DNA of 64,000 bases, taken from contig NZ_JBHSAP010000004.1 in NCBI RefSeq assembly GCF_042650125.1, positions 118,130 to 182,129 on the forward strand, given 5' to 3'. Within the stretch, counting starts at the first letter, position 1. The number at the start of each line of letters is the position of its first letter. This document shows, piece after piece, positions 1 to 7,979 of the stretch. The notes under the pieces are model-generated. The model saw only the letters and a program-made list of their open reading frames with translations. It made no database searches and had not been told where the DNA came from. Source of the stretch: Salinithrix halophila. GTDB lineage: Bacteria; Bacillota; Bacilli; Thermoactinomycetales; DSM-45169. A program made the position numbers and the translations under genes.

Positions 1-158
1 GGTTGCACCAGCTGACCTACTATTATTTGAAAGCGCTCTCGCCATTTTTAATCTATCACAAACCCAGTTCATCATGCTCTCGAAAGAGTAAATGACTGCT
101 ATGGGCTAGGCAACTCCGTAATACAGATCCGTAACCTTTTCCTGAAGATCTGGCAAAA

Positions 159-446
159 GTGTCGAAAAATATGACACCCAAAACTGTATATCCCGAAAAC
201 TTTACAGAATTACAAATTGATGATATGGGAGAGTTGGCGCTAAATCAATTTAAACAAAACAAAAAGTTTCCGTATAAAGAAGTGGATGGAGTAGTTACCC
301 CTGTCAAGTTTAGCTCTATTGTAAAAGGACCTAATGGTAAAATAATTGAAGTTGAAGGATTTGTTGTTCCTAAGAGTGCCGACTATATAACCACGCACTA
401 TCCAAAATTCGATTCCAATAGCAATAGAATTAAGAAAGAAAAATAA
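159..446 (+). CDS. Hypothetical protein, possible C-terminal fragment of a polymorphic toxin
   Basis: A 95-residue ORF with a GTG start; the frame is open only from about 135, so nothing longer is encoded in this window. No ribosome binding site is obvious before the GTG, and an internal ATG at 171 is the alternative start. The protein is hydrophilic, without a signal peptide or membrane segment, and ends in a basic tail. A 13-bp gap separates it from a well-started small acidic-protein gene on the same strand, and an immunity-like remnant follows. That order resembles the 3' end of a toxin gene followed by immunity genes. I recognise no catalytic motif, so the toxin idea is inference only. 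Confidence 0.5.
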   Translation: MSKNMTPKTVYPENFTELQIDDMGELALNQFKQNKKFPYKEVDGVVTPVKFSSIVKGPNGKIIEVEGFVVPKSADYITTHYPKFDSNSNRIKKEK

Positions 447-459
447 AAGGGGTTGAAAA

Positions 460-756
460 ATGATGAAGAACCTTCAACAGTTCTTGGAGAGAAATAGACC
501 GGAAGACCCCGAAGTGAGGAAAGTTTGGAGATATATCATTATTATGGTAGAATGCGAAGAAATGGATATACATGATTTGATAACGGAATACCATCGATAT
601 CTTAAGGAGGAAATTTGTGGAACCCAGGGAATCGAGTTTATTAGTAACTGGGATGGAACGCTTCAAGCCGGAACAGGAGTTGACAAAACCCAGTGTGATG
701 AGACTGCCTTTTTAAATCATTTCAAAAGTGTCATCGATCAATACGTCAATCAGTAA
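460..756 (+). CDS. Hypothetical small acidic protein, possible immunity protein
   Basis: A 98-residue protein starting at the first of two adjacent ATG codons, preceded by a purine-rich stretch (aaaggggttgaa) that serves as ribosome binding site. It is acidic and helical-looking, with no signal peptide, membrane segment or recognisable motif. It lies 13 bp downstream of the preceding ORF and is followed by an intrinsic terminator, so the two probably form one transcript. Small acidic cytoplasmic proteins directly behind a toxin fragment are often cognate immunity proteins. That role is inferred from position alone. Confidence 0.55.
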   Translation: MMKNLQQFLERNRPEDPEVRKVWRYIIIMVECEEMDIHDLITEYHRYLKEEICGTQGIEFISNWDGTLQAGTGVDKTQCDETAFLNHFKSVIDQYVNQ

Positions 757-825
757 GTGTAGTGATAGTGATTGAAATGTATGCTGTGTCGATTTTATGA
801 TGGAAGAGATCAACCGCACGAATTG

Positions 826-853
826 GAGATCCCCTAAGCGGGGTCTTTTTTTA
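826..853 (+). terminator. Intrinsic terminator after the two small ORFs
   Basis: A short GC stem (gatcccc / ggggtc around a taagc loop) is followed directly by a run of seven T. It ends the transcript of the two upstream plus-strand ORFs. Confidence 0.7.
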
Positions 854-907
854 TCGATGGACGGAGGATGAAAAAAGGAGTGGCATGTTCATGACGGATC
901 CCTTTCA

Positions 908-1207
908 TTGCATGACAATAGTTCGCCTGACGCCCGCTTTTTCTATGGAGAGAAGAAACAGGGGCAAATGGAACGCCTCCTCCGAATAGGAGATTTAAAC
1001 GCGGAGGACAGTGTGTTAAAGGTGTATGAGAAACGTTTCAGCGGCACCCGGTATTTTCCCTTCGCCCGTTGCGTAGATGGAGACATCTTGTGCCATGATT
1101 ACCATGGTGAAACGCCTTCCGTCGTATGTTGGTCACAGGATGAAGGTCAGTTCTCTGTAGTAAAGCGGAGTTTCGACCGGGTTTTGCATTATTTAAGATT
1201 TCAATGA
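908..1207 (+). pseudogene. SUKH (SMI1/KNR4-like) immunity protein, 5'-truncated
   Basis: The 99 residues from a TTG codon resemble the C-terminal two thirds of SUKH-superfamily immunity proteins. They show an N-x-S-P-D-A-R-F-F stretch, then FPFA, a GD-I-L-C-H-D-Y strand, a V-x-W pair and a final S-F-x-x-V-L helix. The usual N-terminal part of about 40 residues with the L-P-x-x-Y motif is absent. The only good ribosome binding site (aaaaaaggag) serves an ATG at 885 in another frame, which stops after 33 codons. This reads as a decayed or recombined immunity gene. SUKH proteins neutralise diverse nuclease-type toxins, consistent with a toxin-locus graveyard here. Confidence 0.6.
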
Positions 1208-1214
1208 AAACAAG

Positions 1215-1510
1215 AGGCCCCTAGTATATGGGGCCTGAAACTGCTGACAAAGTCCCTCCTGCGCCACAGAGGCGGCCGGTTTCCGGCGAAGCGCCTGTTG
1301 GCACCGACCACTCAGCGGAGCTCCCGGAGGCACCGACCGTTTAGCGGACAACCCGCTTTACCCTTTTGTCCGCTGGTCGGGGACGGAGGGAGCGGAGCGG
1401 ACATCCCCCACATCTGCGGGAGGAACATCTGGCGCGGAGTCGGAAATCCGGCCCTCCACCCCCGCTCCGGAGGTTGTCAAGCACCTCAGGCCCCTAGTCT
1501 ATGGGGGCCT
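1215..1510. repeat. Long imperfect palindrome flanked by duplicated hairpins (MITE-like element)
   Basis: Two near-identical 22 to 23-nt hairpin sequences (aggcccctagt-x-tatgggg...) lie at 1215-1236 and 1488-1510. The GC-rich segment between them folds back on itself over nearly its whole length. 1242-1259 matches the complement of 1469-1483, 1269-1285 matches the complement of 1441-1456, and 1343-1351 pairs perfectly with 1366-1374 around a 14-nt loop. Terminal inverted repeats, no coding content and flanking direct repeats resemble a miniature inverted-repeat element. A structured RNA is the alternative. Confidence 0.5.
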
Positions 1511-1516
1511 TTTTAT
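1488..1516 (+). terminator. Intrinsic terminator, plus strand, overlapping the treA 3' end
   Basis: The stem aggcccc / ggggcct is followed by TTTTT only on the plus strand. The minus-strand reading, the direction of the trehalase gene, has no U-tract. The hairpin includes the last codons and stop of the trehalase gene. Confidence 0.5.
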
Positions 1517-2762
1517 CAATCCGGCATCCCAGGAACTCAACGGCGAATTTTGTGTAGATCGCATTGGTCCAGCCAAAGCCTTCTTGTAAAGGATACCTGC
1601 CGGCCGTCTGAATATTGAAATCGACCACGTTATATTTCTCAAATAATTTACCGTGCTGCAAGAACATCTTTGTACATAAACGGACCCAGCGTTCGGTAAT
1701 AATTCGGCTTTCCTTTTCATAGCGGTAATTTTGCAACCCCTTGGCAACAACCCATTGCAGCGGGGCCCAACCATTGGGATAATCCCATTGGAATCCTGAT
1801 CGTACGGTGGATGTCACCACTCCTCCGGGGTAGAGAAACATGGGCAGGCGCTGGGCAATCCTTTGGGCTTGATAAGGAGACGCTGCTTTAGACCAAAGGG
1901 GGGAAAAGGCCGCTAAGGAATGATATCGATTTTGTCGTTGGCGGACAAAATCGTAATCGAAGTATGTACCCTCCTGATCGTTCCACAGATAGCGGTCGAT
2001 CCGCTGTTTACGGAGTAAAGCCCTCTCTTTCCATTGCTGTCCTTCGTTTTCATGCCCCAGGATTTTCGAAAAGTGCAAAAAGTCCGTTTCGTATTTGTAG
2101 AGCAGGGCATTTAAATCGACGGGCAGATAATAGCCGCATTGTCGGTTAAACCGGCCGGTATAATCCCATCCAGATTCCGCTTCAATCCGCTCCTGCCAAA
2201 AACGAGGCGGAATATAGACTTCGTCGAGGTGAAGATATGCCTCCCCTTTTACGCTCAACATGCCAGGGAGATTGTCATAATACTTATTCAACCCTGTATC
2301 AGCATGATAATGGGTTCGAGGGTTCATCCATACTTCGTGGTATTCAATCTTGGCGATCTCGAAAGCTTTTTTTAACCACTCCATATCCCGATCCCAGACC
2401 GCCCGAATCATGGAAGTGAGAAAAGGCGGCTGGGACCGGCTTAGGTGGGCAAGTTCAGAGCTATTCGGGATAATGCCAAAGCGCGTCATCTCATAAAAAA
2501 AATTTTCGACAATCCCCTTAGCCAGCCGATGGAACTGAAAGATTTTTAATCCCAGAATAATAAAATAACTATCCCAATAAAACAACTGTTGAAACATGCC
2601 TCCCGGCACCACATATGGATACGGGAGATAAAACAGTTCACCTTGTGTATAAGGGGGGCTTTTTTTAACGATTTTCCTCCAGAACCGGTCAATATATTCG
2701 AGAGTGCGCCTGACTTCCCTATCCGGGCATTCGATCCGAACGGGTGGTAACAACTCGTTCAC
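1494..2762 (-). CDS. Trehalase, glycoside hydrolase family 37
   Basis: A 422-residue cytoplasmic trehalase that would hydrolyse trehalose to two glucose molecules. Both family signatures are present: PGGMFQQLFYWDSY at residues 53-66 and QWDYPNGWAPLQ at about 325-336. The catalytic acid lies in ESGWDYTGRF (Asp about 200) and the catalytic base in QEGFGWTN (Glu about 394). There is no signal peptide, and the protein is shorter than secreted E. coli TreA (about 550 residues). The start is a GTG at 2762 behind aaggggtga. The gene stands alone, with no PTS or regulator beside it, and its last codons are part of a hairpin that is duplicated about 270 bp downstream. Confidence 0.9.
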   Translation of the reverse strand: MNELLPPVRIECPDREVRRTLEYIDRFWRKIVKKSPPYTQGELFYLPYPYVVPGGMFQQLFYWDSYFIILGLKIFQFHRLAKGIVENFFYEMTRFGIIPNSSELAHLSRSQPPFLTSMIRAVWDRDMEWLKKAFEIAKIEYHEVWMNPRTHYHADTGLNKYYDNLPGMLSVKGEAYLHLDEVYIPPRFWQERIEAESGWDYTGRFNRQCGYYLPVDLNALLYKYETDFLHFSKILGHENEGQQWKERALLRKQRIDRYLWNDQEGTYFDYDFVRQRQNRYHSLAAFSPLWSKAASPYQAQRIAQRLPMFLYPGGVVTSTVRSGFQWDYPNGWAPLQWVVAKGLQNYRYEKESRIITERWVRLCTKMFLQHGKLFEKYNVVDFNIQTAGRYPLQEGFGWTNAIYTKFAVEFLGCRIDKKAPID

Positions 2763-2849
2763 GAAACGTCACCCCTTCGTTTGCTTCCTACCTTTACTAT
2801 AATCTCTGTCGAGACACTTTATAACCTCTCAGGACTTCTGGAAAATCCC

Positions 2850-3080
2850 CTACCTCTCAGGAACACCCTCCATAATATTGCCCAGCTTTTGTGCCGTGTC
2901 GACGCTACTGTAGTCTCCATGTCCACCAATCGGCCCTTGTGTTCTATTTTTTTGGAAACTCGGTTGACAGACGATATTATTTCCGATATTAACCGAGGAA
3001 GAAGTACTAACGGAATTAATCTTAATATGGTTAATTTGGATATTCGGACATTGGGACACAAAATCACGCCCTCTTACCAT
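2850..3080 (-). CDS. GerPA/GerPF-family spore germination protein
   Basis: A 76-residue protein with the gerPA/gerPF pattern: a short beta-rich I-K-I-N-S-V start region, an S-S-S-V-N-I-G-N segment and a glycine-rich end (GPIGGHGD). In Bacillus such proteins are made in the mother cell and help germinants pass the spore coat. The ATG at 3080 has a fitting site (aagaagga). A paralogue with the same NVTQGPTGGHGDF-like ending lies upstream on the same strand. Only these two genes occur here, not a six-gene gerP operon. Confidence 0.7.
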   Translation of the reverse strand: MVRGRDFVSQCPNIQINHIKINSVSTSSSVNIGNNIVCQPSFQKNRTQGPIGGHGDYSSVDTAQKLGNIMEGVPER

Positions 3081-3109
3081 TGATCCTTCTTGGCGGAGAT
3101 CTATACGAA

Positions 3110-3138
3110 GAAAAAAGAGGATCCCTGACGGATCCAGC
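3110..3138 (-). terminator. Intrinsic terminator between the two gerP-like genes
   Basis: Read on the minus strand, ggatcc-gtcag-ggatcc forms a 6-bp hairpin followed by tcttttttctt. The downstream gerP-like gene therefore probably needs its own promoter or read-through. Confidence 0.65.
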
Positions 3139-3151
3139 TAGAATATCCTTT

Positions 3152-3370
3152 TTAAGGAAGAATTTGAGCGGGCTTATCCAAGAAATCGGGGTCTACGGAA
3201 ACAGGCCCAACGCCCTCAAAAGTATTCAGGACTGAGAAATCTCCGTGCCCCCCAGTGGGTCCCTGGGTCACGTTTTTCTGGTTGCTGGGTTGATTCACAA
3301 AGGGCGAATTTACATTCACCGCTGCTGATGTAAAGACAGCACCCACTTTGATCACGCCGACCAACGACAT
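3152..3370 (-). CDS. GerPA/GerPF-family spore germination protein (paralogue)
   Basis: A 72-residue protein starting MSLVGVIKVGAVFTS. I chose the ATG at 3370 because aagggga lies eight bases upstream and the family begins at this point; an upstream ATG at 3415 would add 15 residues without such a site. The centre and end (SPFVNQPSNQKN, TQGPTGGHGDF) parallel the neighbour at 2850-3080, so the pair arose by duplication. The expected role is germinant permeation through the coat, with expression late in the mother cell. The role is a family-level statement; no promoter is identified. Confidence 0.7.
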   Translation of the reverse strand: MSLVGVIKVGAVFTSAAVNVNSPFVNQPSNQKNVTQGPTGGHGDFSVLNTFEGVGPVSVDPDFLDKPAQILP

Positions 3371-3567
3371 GGAAAACATCCCCTTGAAGTTGTATTGAAA
3401 ACCCATAATTAACATATGGCGACTGCGAACAGATGGTTAACCTCTTTTTCATTTCTGAGTTAGGCTCAAGCCAATCCGCCAACGCTGTTCCCTGACGATA
3501 TCCCAGGCTGGTCCCAGTATAAATCACCCCCTGGAATCAAATCCTAATACCTACTGACGGGGATAGG

Positions 3568-3801
3568 GTGAACAGAATGAAAAACTGTTGGGTCTTTTTA
3601 TTTCTGCTGGTTTTAAACTACCTGATGGCAGCGGTGATGGATAGCTTGTTAAAGCACCCTCTTGAAACCGTCCGGTTTAACATCTTGTCCTATTTCTTTG
3701 TCATGGATCGGGCGGAATATGTCATTTTGGCGGGATTCTTGCTTCTCTACGTCTCACAACAAGTGTTACAAGCCCGAAAAAAACGTTCCCGTCAACAGTA
3801 G
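3568..3801 (+). CDS. Small membrane protein of unknown function
   Basis: A 77-residue protein with two hydrophobic stretches, residues about 7-25 (WVFLFLLVLNYLMAAVM) and 52-66 (YVILAGFLLLYVSQQ), and a basic C-terminal tail (RKKRSR). It probably spans the membrane twice. The start is a GTG at 3568 behind ggggatagg, or the ATG at 3577. It lies convergent to the germination operon and divergent from the gerP-like genes. I do not recognise the family, and nothing in the context fixes a role. Confidence 0.6.
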   Translation: MNRMKNCWVFLFLLVLNYLMAAVMDSLLKHPLETVRFNILSYFFVMDRAEYVILAGFLLLYVSQQVLQARKKRSRQQ

Positions 3802-3826
3802 TCCTTTATAAACCCTTGCTTCTTCC

Positions 3827-4942
3827 TTAACCTGCCGCAGAGCGGGTTTTTCTTTTGTTTCTCCGCTTACGGAACAAGTTGGTAAGAAATAAGAGGATGG
3901 GAATGCCAATTTGAAAGGGCAAATGTAAGTACAACGGAACCACCTTGAGCCCCTCTTCAATATGGAGAGAAAAATCGCTGGCGATGGCAATGGAGAAAAA
4001 CAAGATAACCAGGCCCAGAGGAACAACCATCTGCTGCGTGTCTTTCATGCGAAAAAGGTCGGTTACCCCCAAAACAGCCGCGTAGAAAAAAATGGATATC
4101 TTAAAAAAACCGCCGATAATCAAGGTCAACAAGGCGATCACATTTAAATTTTGCAGGATATTCGCCACCGTGATTTTCCCGACTGTTCCCAGTAAGGGAA
4201 ACGGAGAGCGCCCCATGATATCCACACCCAGGACGGCGATATTGAGCGAAATGGTATAAGTCAAAATCAGCCCACTAAAGGCCATTCCCATCAATCCGAT
4301 CGGCAAAGCCTTTTTGGGGCGATTCAGATAGGGAAAGATCATACTGAAGACAATCATCTCTCCAAAGGGAACGGTCAGGGTCTGAGGAAAGACCGTCATT
4401 AAAACAGGTTTCCACCCATTTTCCAATACAGGTAGCAACCGTTCAATCTGCACCGTTTCCGTCATCCATAGAAAAAGGCTCGCTATGAAACCCAAGGAAA
4501 TCATCACAACAATGAAGAGTTCCCCTAACCGTGCCAACACTTCAATCCCCAGGTAGAGCGTGTAGATCATCACCACCATCAGACCGGTTCCTAATACGAA
4601 CTCGGGAGTGAGATCATACAGGGTGATCAACAGGTCAATGAAGTCCCGAAGGACGCGGGAAGCGATGTAAGTAAAGTACCAGACATAAGCCAGTCCAACT
4701 ACCCAGCCGATATAGGGTCCCCATATCTTGCGGACATAACCGGTTAACGGCTGATCGGGGTAGGAGCGGTAGAGGGCATTGTTTACCAGAAAGACAGCCA
4801 GCCCCAACACCAGCCCCATCAGGATCGCCAGCCAGGCGTCTTTTTTTGCAGTGACACCCAATGCCACCACCAAAGCACTTCCCAGCTCAAATAATACGAT
4901 CAGCGTGAAAAGCTGATAAGGGCTAATTTTAACCTTTTCCAT
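3827..4942 (-). CDS. Spore germination receptor B subunit, GerAB/GerKB type permease
   Basis: A 371-residue integral membrane protein with about ten hydrophobic helices, of the APC-like spore germination permease family. It starts MEKVKISPYQLFTLIVLFELGSAL, typical of GerB proteins, which begin with a short K-I-S-x-x-Q segment. It would form the membrane-embedded germinant-sensing subunit in the spore inner membrane, together with the A and C subunits encoded just upstream. The start has a strong site (aaagggggag). It is the last gene of a three-gene operon in the order A, C, B. The germinant cannot be read from sequence. Confidence 0.9.
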   Translation of the reverse strand: MEKVKISPYQLFTLIVLFELGSALVVALGVTAKKDAWLAILMGLVLGLAVFLVNNALYRSYPDQPLTGYVRKIWGPYIGWVVGLAYVWYFTYIASRVLRDFIDLLITLYDLTPEFVLGTGLMVVMIYTLYLGIEVLARLGELFIVVMISLGFIASLFLWMTETVQIERLLPVLENGWKPVLMTVFPQTLTVPFGEMIVFSMIFPYLNRPKKALPIGLMGMAFSGLILTYTISLNIAVLGVDIMGRSPFPLLGTVGKITVANILQNLNVIALLTLIIGGFFKISIFFYAAVLGVTDLFRMKDTQQMVVPLGLVILFFSIAIASDFSLHIEEGLKVVPLYLHLPFQIGIPILLFLTNLFRKRRNKRKTRSAAG

Positions 4943-4963
4943 AAGCTCCCCCCTTTTTCTTCG

Positions 4964-6160
4964 TTATTTTGCTTGGAAGGGCTTCCCACGAAGGCCCGTC
5001 CGGCGAATGGAAGGCACGATGTCTACTTGAACGTCCAAGCGGGAATAGTAGGATGGCCATTTATCCTTTACGGTTTTCCACCATTCATTATTCGAGCGGC
5101 TGAAAGCATCTCCAAACCCGAATACATCGAGCTTCTTTTTTTGTGTAAAGCGAAGCGCTGCTTTCACTTCGTTCCGAATGACCTTGGCATATCTCTTCTC
5201 CAATTGATGAATGTTCTCGGGGTTATCGAGGTCGATAAGACATATCAGTTCTGTCACCCGGGCAACGGGACGAATGACCATGCGCACCTTGGGCTTTCCA
5301 TGAACAAGCTCGGTGTGGATTCTCGTCTTAGAACGGACCGTCTCGATCGAGATTTTATACTTTTCCTTCTTACATCCGATAGATACGGGTGGATTCCGTA
5401 TTTTATCCCGCCCCCACAAGATCCCCCGTGCCTGTTTATAATCCGCCCATCCTTTAAACCGGTCCTTCCGGAAGAGGGCGAGGCCTGCAAACTTGATCTT
5501 TGCCGGAGGGATGATCTCCTTGGTGTTTTCGGGTTCTTTCCGTCCCTTCCCAGGATCTCCCGTTACCCGAACGCCGCTGATGACAGGATCCTTCCCTTCA
5601 CTGACCAAGTCACCGACAATATCGTGAGTCGTATTTGCAATGCTTTCCGCCCACACCTTTTCGGTAATCTGAAGGGTACGAGTGAGTTTGGAGGCAGGCA
5701 CTTTCTCCAATGAGGTTGCGGTACTAAGAAGGTCTTCGGCAGAAATCCCTCGAGCGACTAAAATTTTGAGTGAAGTTTGAAACTCGGGATCGCGATGAAG
5801 TAAATCGAATATCTCTTCGATCCCTTCTTTGGCCACTTCCTCACTGATCACGAGGACTTGGGTTGAACCGACATACAGTCGGCGGGGACTGATTTGGGAA
5901 GCGGCCCGAAGAGCTTCAAACAGCGAGTAGCCGTTATCCGCATAGGTCGTAACGGATGAACTCCTTCCTGTAGCCTCTCCCGCTACTTCGCTTGGGTTCA
6001 CGAACTGCAGAGAAAAACGGTATTGCCCTTTCTCTGTTTTATCGATCCCCGCAGCCAAGACAATGGCTAATTCATCAATTTCCCGTCTGTTCCAGCAGCC
6101 GGTTAACAGACAAATGCAGAGAAAGATAGCTAGCAGACCCTTTAATCGCTTCATTCCCAT
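4964..6160 (-). CDS. Spore germination receptor C subunit, GerAC/GerKC lipoprotein
   Basis: A 398-residue lipoprotein. A short hydrophobic leader ends in the lipobox LLTGC, and the mature part begins CWNRREIDELAIVLAAGIDK, the hallmark of GerC proteins. The C-terminal Ger(x)C domain occupies roughly residues 210-395. I chose the ATG at 6160, seven to eight bases after ggaggg; a TTG one codon earlier is the alternative. It lies 41 bp behind the A subunit and 21 bp before the B subunit. It should be anchored to the outer face of the spore inner membrane as part of one receptor. Confidence 0.92.
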   Translation of the reverse strand: MGMKRLKGLLAIFLCICLLTGCWNRREIDELAIVLAAGIDKTEKGQYRFSLQFVNPSEVAGEATGRSSSVTTYADNGYSLFEALRAASQISPRRLYVGSTQVLVISEEVAKEGIEEIFDLLHRDPEFQTSLKILVARGISAEDLLSTATSLEKVPASKLTRTLQITEKVWAESIANTTHDIVGDLVSEGKDPVISGVRVTGDPGKGRKEPENTKEIIPPAKIKFAGLALFRKDRFKGWADYKQARGILWGRDKIRNPPVSIGCKKEKYKISIETVRSKTRIHTELVHGKPKVRMVIRPVARVTELICLIDLDNPENIHQLEKRYAKVIRNEVKAALRFTQKKKLDVFGFGDAFSRSNNEWWKTVKDKWPSYYSRLDVQVDIVPSIRRTGLRGKPFQAK

Positions 6161-6201
6161 CAACCGATCCCTCCGGATTCCACATTTTTATCCACCCAAA
6201 T

Positions 6202-7791
6202 CTAGGACTCACCATCGGATGAAGGCGGGGTTGGGGATTGGCCTTTCTCGATCCGTTCAGGCTTTTCACTCGTCCACAAAGGGCGCTTCCGATGAGCCCA
6301 TATCGGAAAACGAAAAAGGGTATCTTTATGATCGGAAAGAATAAAGGGGGCAAAGGGTTTCAGATAGGGCACACCAAAGGATCGCAGACTGCACATATGT
6401 GCCAGAACCCCGATCATAACCACCATCATTCCGAAGAAACCGAGGGTTGCTGCTGAAATCATAAACAAAAACCGTAAGAGGCGGCTCGATGGTTGGATAT
6501 GGGTAGCAGGAACGGCAAAGCTGGAAACGGCGGTTAAGGAAACCACGATCACCATGGCCTGGGAAACGAGCCCGGCTTCCACCACAGCCTGCCCCAATAC
6601 CACCGCCCCCACAACGGTGACTGCCCCGCCGACAATCCGAGGCATACGGACACCCGCTTCCCGTAGAAATTCAAAAATGATCTCCATAATCATCGCTTCC
6701 ACGACAGCAGGAAAGGGCACCCCCTCCCGCTGGGCGGCCAAACTGAGCAAAAGCGCAATCGGAACCATTTCATGGTGAAACGTGGTTAGGGCGATGTAAA
6801 TAGAAGGTCCCAGCGTTGCGATCCCATAGGTGGCCACCCGCAAAAAGCGCAAAAAGGTGGCGATGTCAAAGCGCTGATAATAATCATCCGCAGAATGGAA
6901 AAACTGCGCAAAGGTTGTGGGAGCTATCAACACAAAGGGCGTTCCATCCACGATCACCGCTACCCTACCTTCCAGCAGGTTCGCCGAGATGGTATCGGGA
7001 CGCTCTGAGTAGTAAATGGTGGGGAAAAGTGTAAAGGTTTTGTCCTCGATAAATTCCTCGATCATACCGCCTTCCAACATGCCGTCAATCTCGATTCGTT
7101 TTATCCGTTTCCGGACTTCCGCCACCATTTTCGTGTTGGCGATTCCCTGGATATACATAATCGCCACTTCCGTACGGCTGACTTTACCCAGGCGCAGCGT
7201 TTCCAATCGTAAATCCGGACTTTTGATCCGGCGGCGGATCAGGCTGATATTCGTTTGGATCGCTTCGATAAAGCTGTCCCGAGGTCCCCGGATCGCCACT
7301 TCCGTCCCCGCTTCTTCGACCGACCGGTTTACCAGGTGTGCGGTATGGGCGAGAACCGTTTCGTTCCATCCTTCAACAAAGACGACCGTGTTCCCCGACA
7401 GCAGTCCCATCAGCAACGAATCCCACCCGGTGGATACTTTCGCCTCTCCGCTCGCCAAGGCATTTTCCTTGATCCAATCGAAAGCGGTATCCAAGGTGAT
7501 CGTTCGGTGGGCTTCCGAATTCCTTAATAGCGCATCCATCACAAATTTGTTGACTTTCTCATCCGCCACGAGGTTTTCGATATAGGCCACCGCGATCTCT
7601 ACCCGATGGTCGGAACCCAACTCAAACCGACGAACGATTAAGTCCGGGGAAGCATGCATGCGCCGTTTTAGCTCCTCCAGATTGGCTTCCAGGCTGTCAT
7701 CCAATCCATCACCGGACCCAATGGCTTTTGTATCCTTTTTTATCTGATCCTTTTTTTCTTCTCGTTTACGGGTTCGACGGCGGGATCTCAC
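6202..7791 (-). CDS. Spore germination receptor A subunit, GerAA/GerKA type
   Basis: A 529-residue protein of the GerA spore germination family. It has a basic N-terminal tail (residues 1-20), a large soluble N-terminal domain with VAIMYIQGIAN at about 225 and the conserved stretch LLEGRVAVIVDGTPFVLIAPTTF at about 285, then several membrane helices between about 330 and 480 and a short cytoplasmic tail. It is the first gene of the A-C-B operon. The start is a GTG at 7791 with a weak GGA site. Operons of this type are normally forespore-expressed; I did not find a convincing sigma-G promoter. Confidence 0.92.
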   Translation of the reverse strand: MRSRRRTRKREEKKDQIKKDTKAIGSGDGLDDSLEANLEELKRRMHASPDLIVRRFELGSDHRVEIAVAYIENLVADEKVNKFVMDALLRNSEAHRTITLDTAFDWIKENALASGEAKVSTGWDSLLMGLLSGNTVVFVEGWNETVLAHTAHLVNRSVEEAGTEVAIRGPRDSFIEAIQTNISLIRRRIKSPDLRLETLRLGKVSRTEVAIMYIQGIANTKMVAEVRKRIKRIEIDGMLEGGMIEEFIEDKTFTLFPTIYYSERPDTISANLLEGRVAVIVDGTPFVLIAPTTFAQFFHSADDYYQRFDIATFLRFLRVATYGIATLGPSIYIALTTFHHEMVPIALLLSLAAQREGVPFPAVVEAMIMEIIFEFLREAGVRMPRIVGGAVTVVGAVVLGQAVVEAGLVSQAMVIVVSLTAVSSFAVPATHIQPSSRLLRFLFMISAATLGFFGMMVVMIGVLAHMCSLRSFGVPYLKPFAPFILSDHKDTLFRFPIWAHRKRPLWTSEKPERIEKGQSPTPPSSDGES

Positions 7792-7933
7792 AAGACTTCA
7801 TTCCTTTTGGGCTTTATCCTACATTACCTGTATTTACTTAAACCCACCGAATTATAACTGAATGCTGGAATCGCTTATCTTCCGCTACGGTTTGTCTAAA
7901 GGGCCTGCTCTGTCATTAGGGTAACCCATTTGA

Positions 7934-7970
7934 TGAAAAAAACCGGGCGGAAGAACTTTTCCGCCCGGTT
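7934..7970 (-). terminator. Intrinsic terminator of the metzincin-CAP gene
   Basis: A 10-bp GC-rich stem (accgggcgga / tccgcccggt) is followed on the minus strand by TTTTTTT. It lies about 10 bp after the stop codon at 7980. Confidence 0.85.
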
Positions 7971-7979
7971 GGCACCAGT

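Noticed and set aside
1298..1618. A plus-strand frame across the palindromic element and the treA 3' end
   Set aside because: Its codons come from the inverted repeats and the antisense of treA; no ribosome site.
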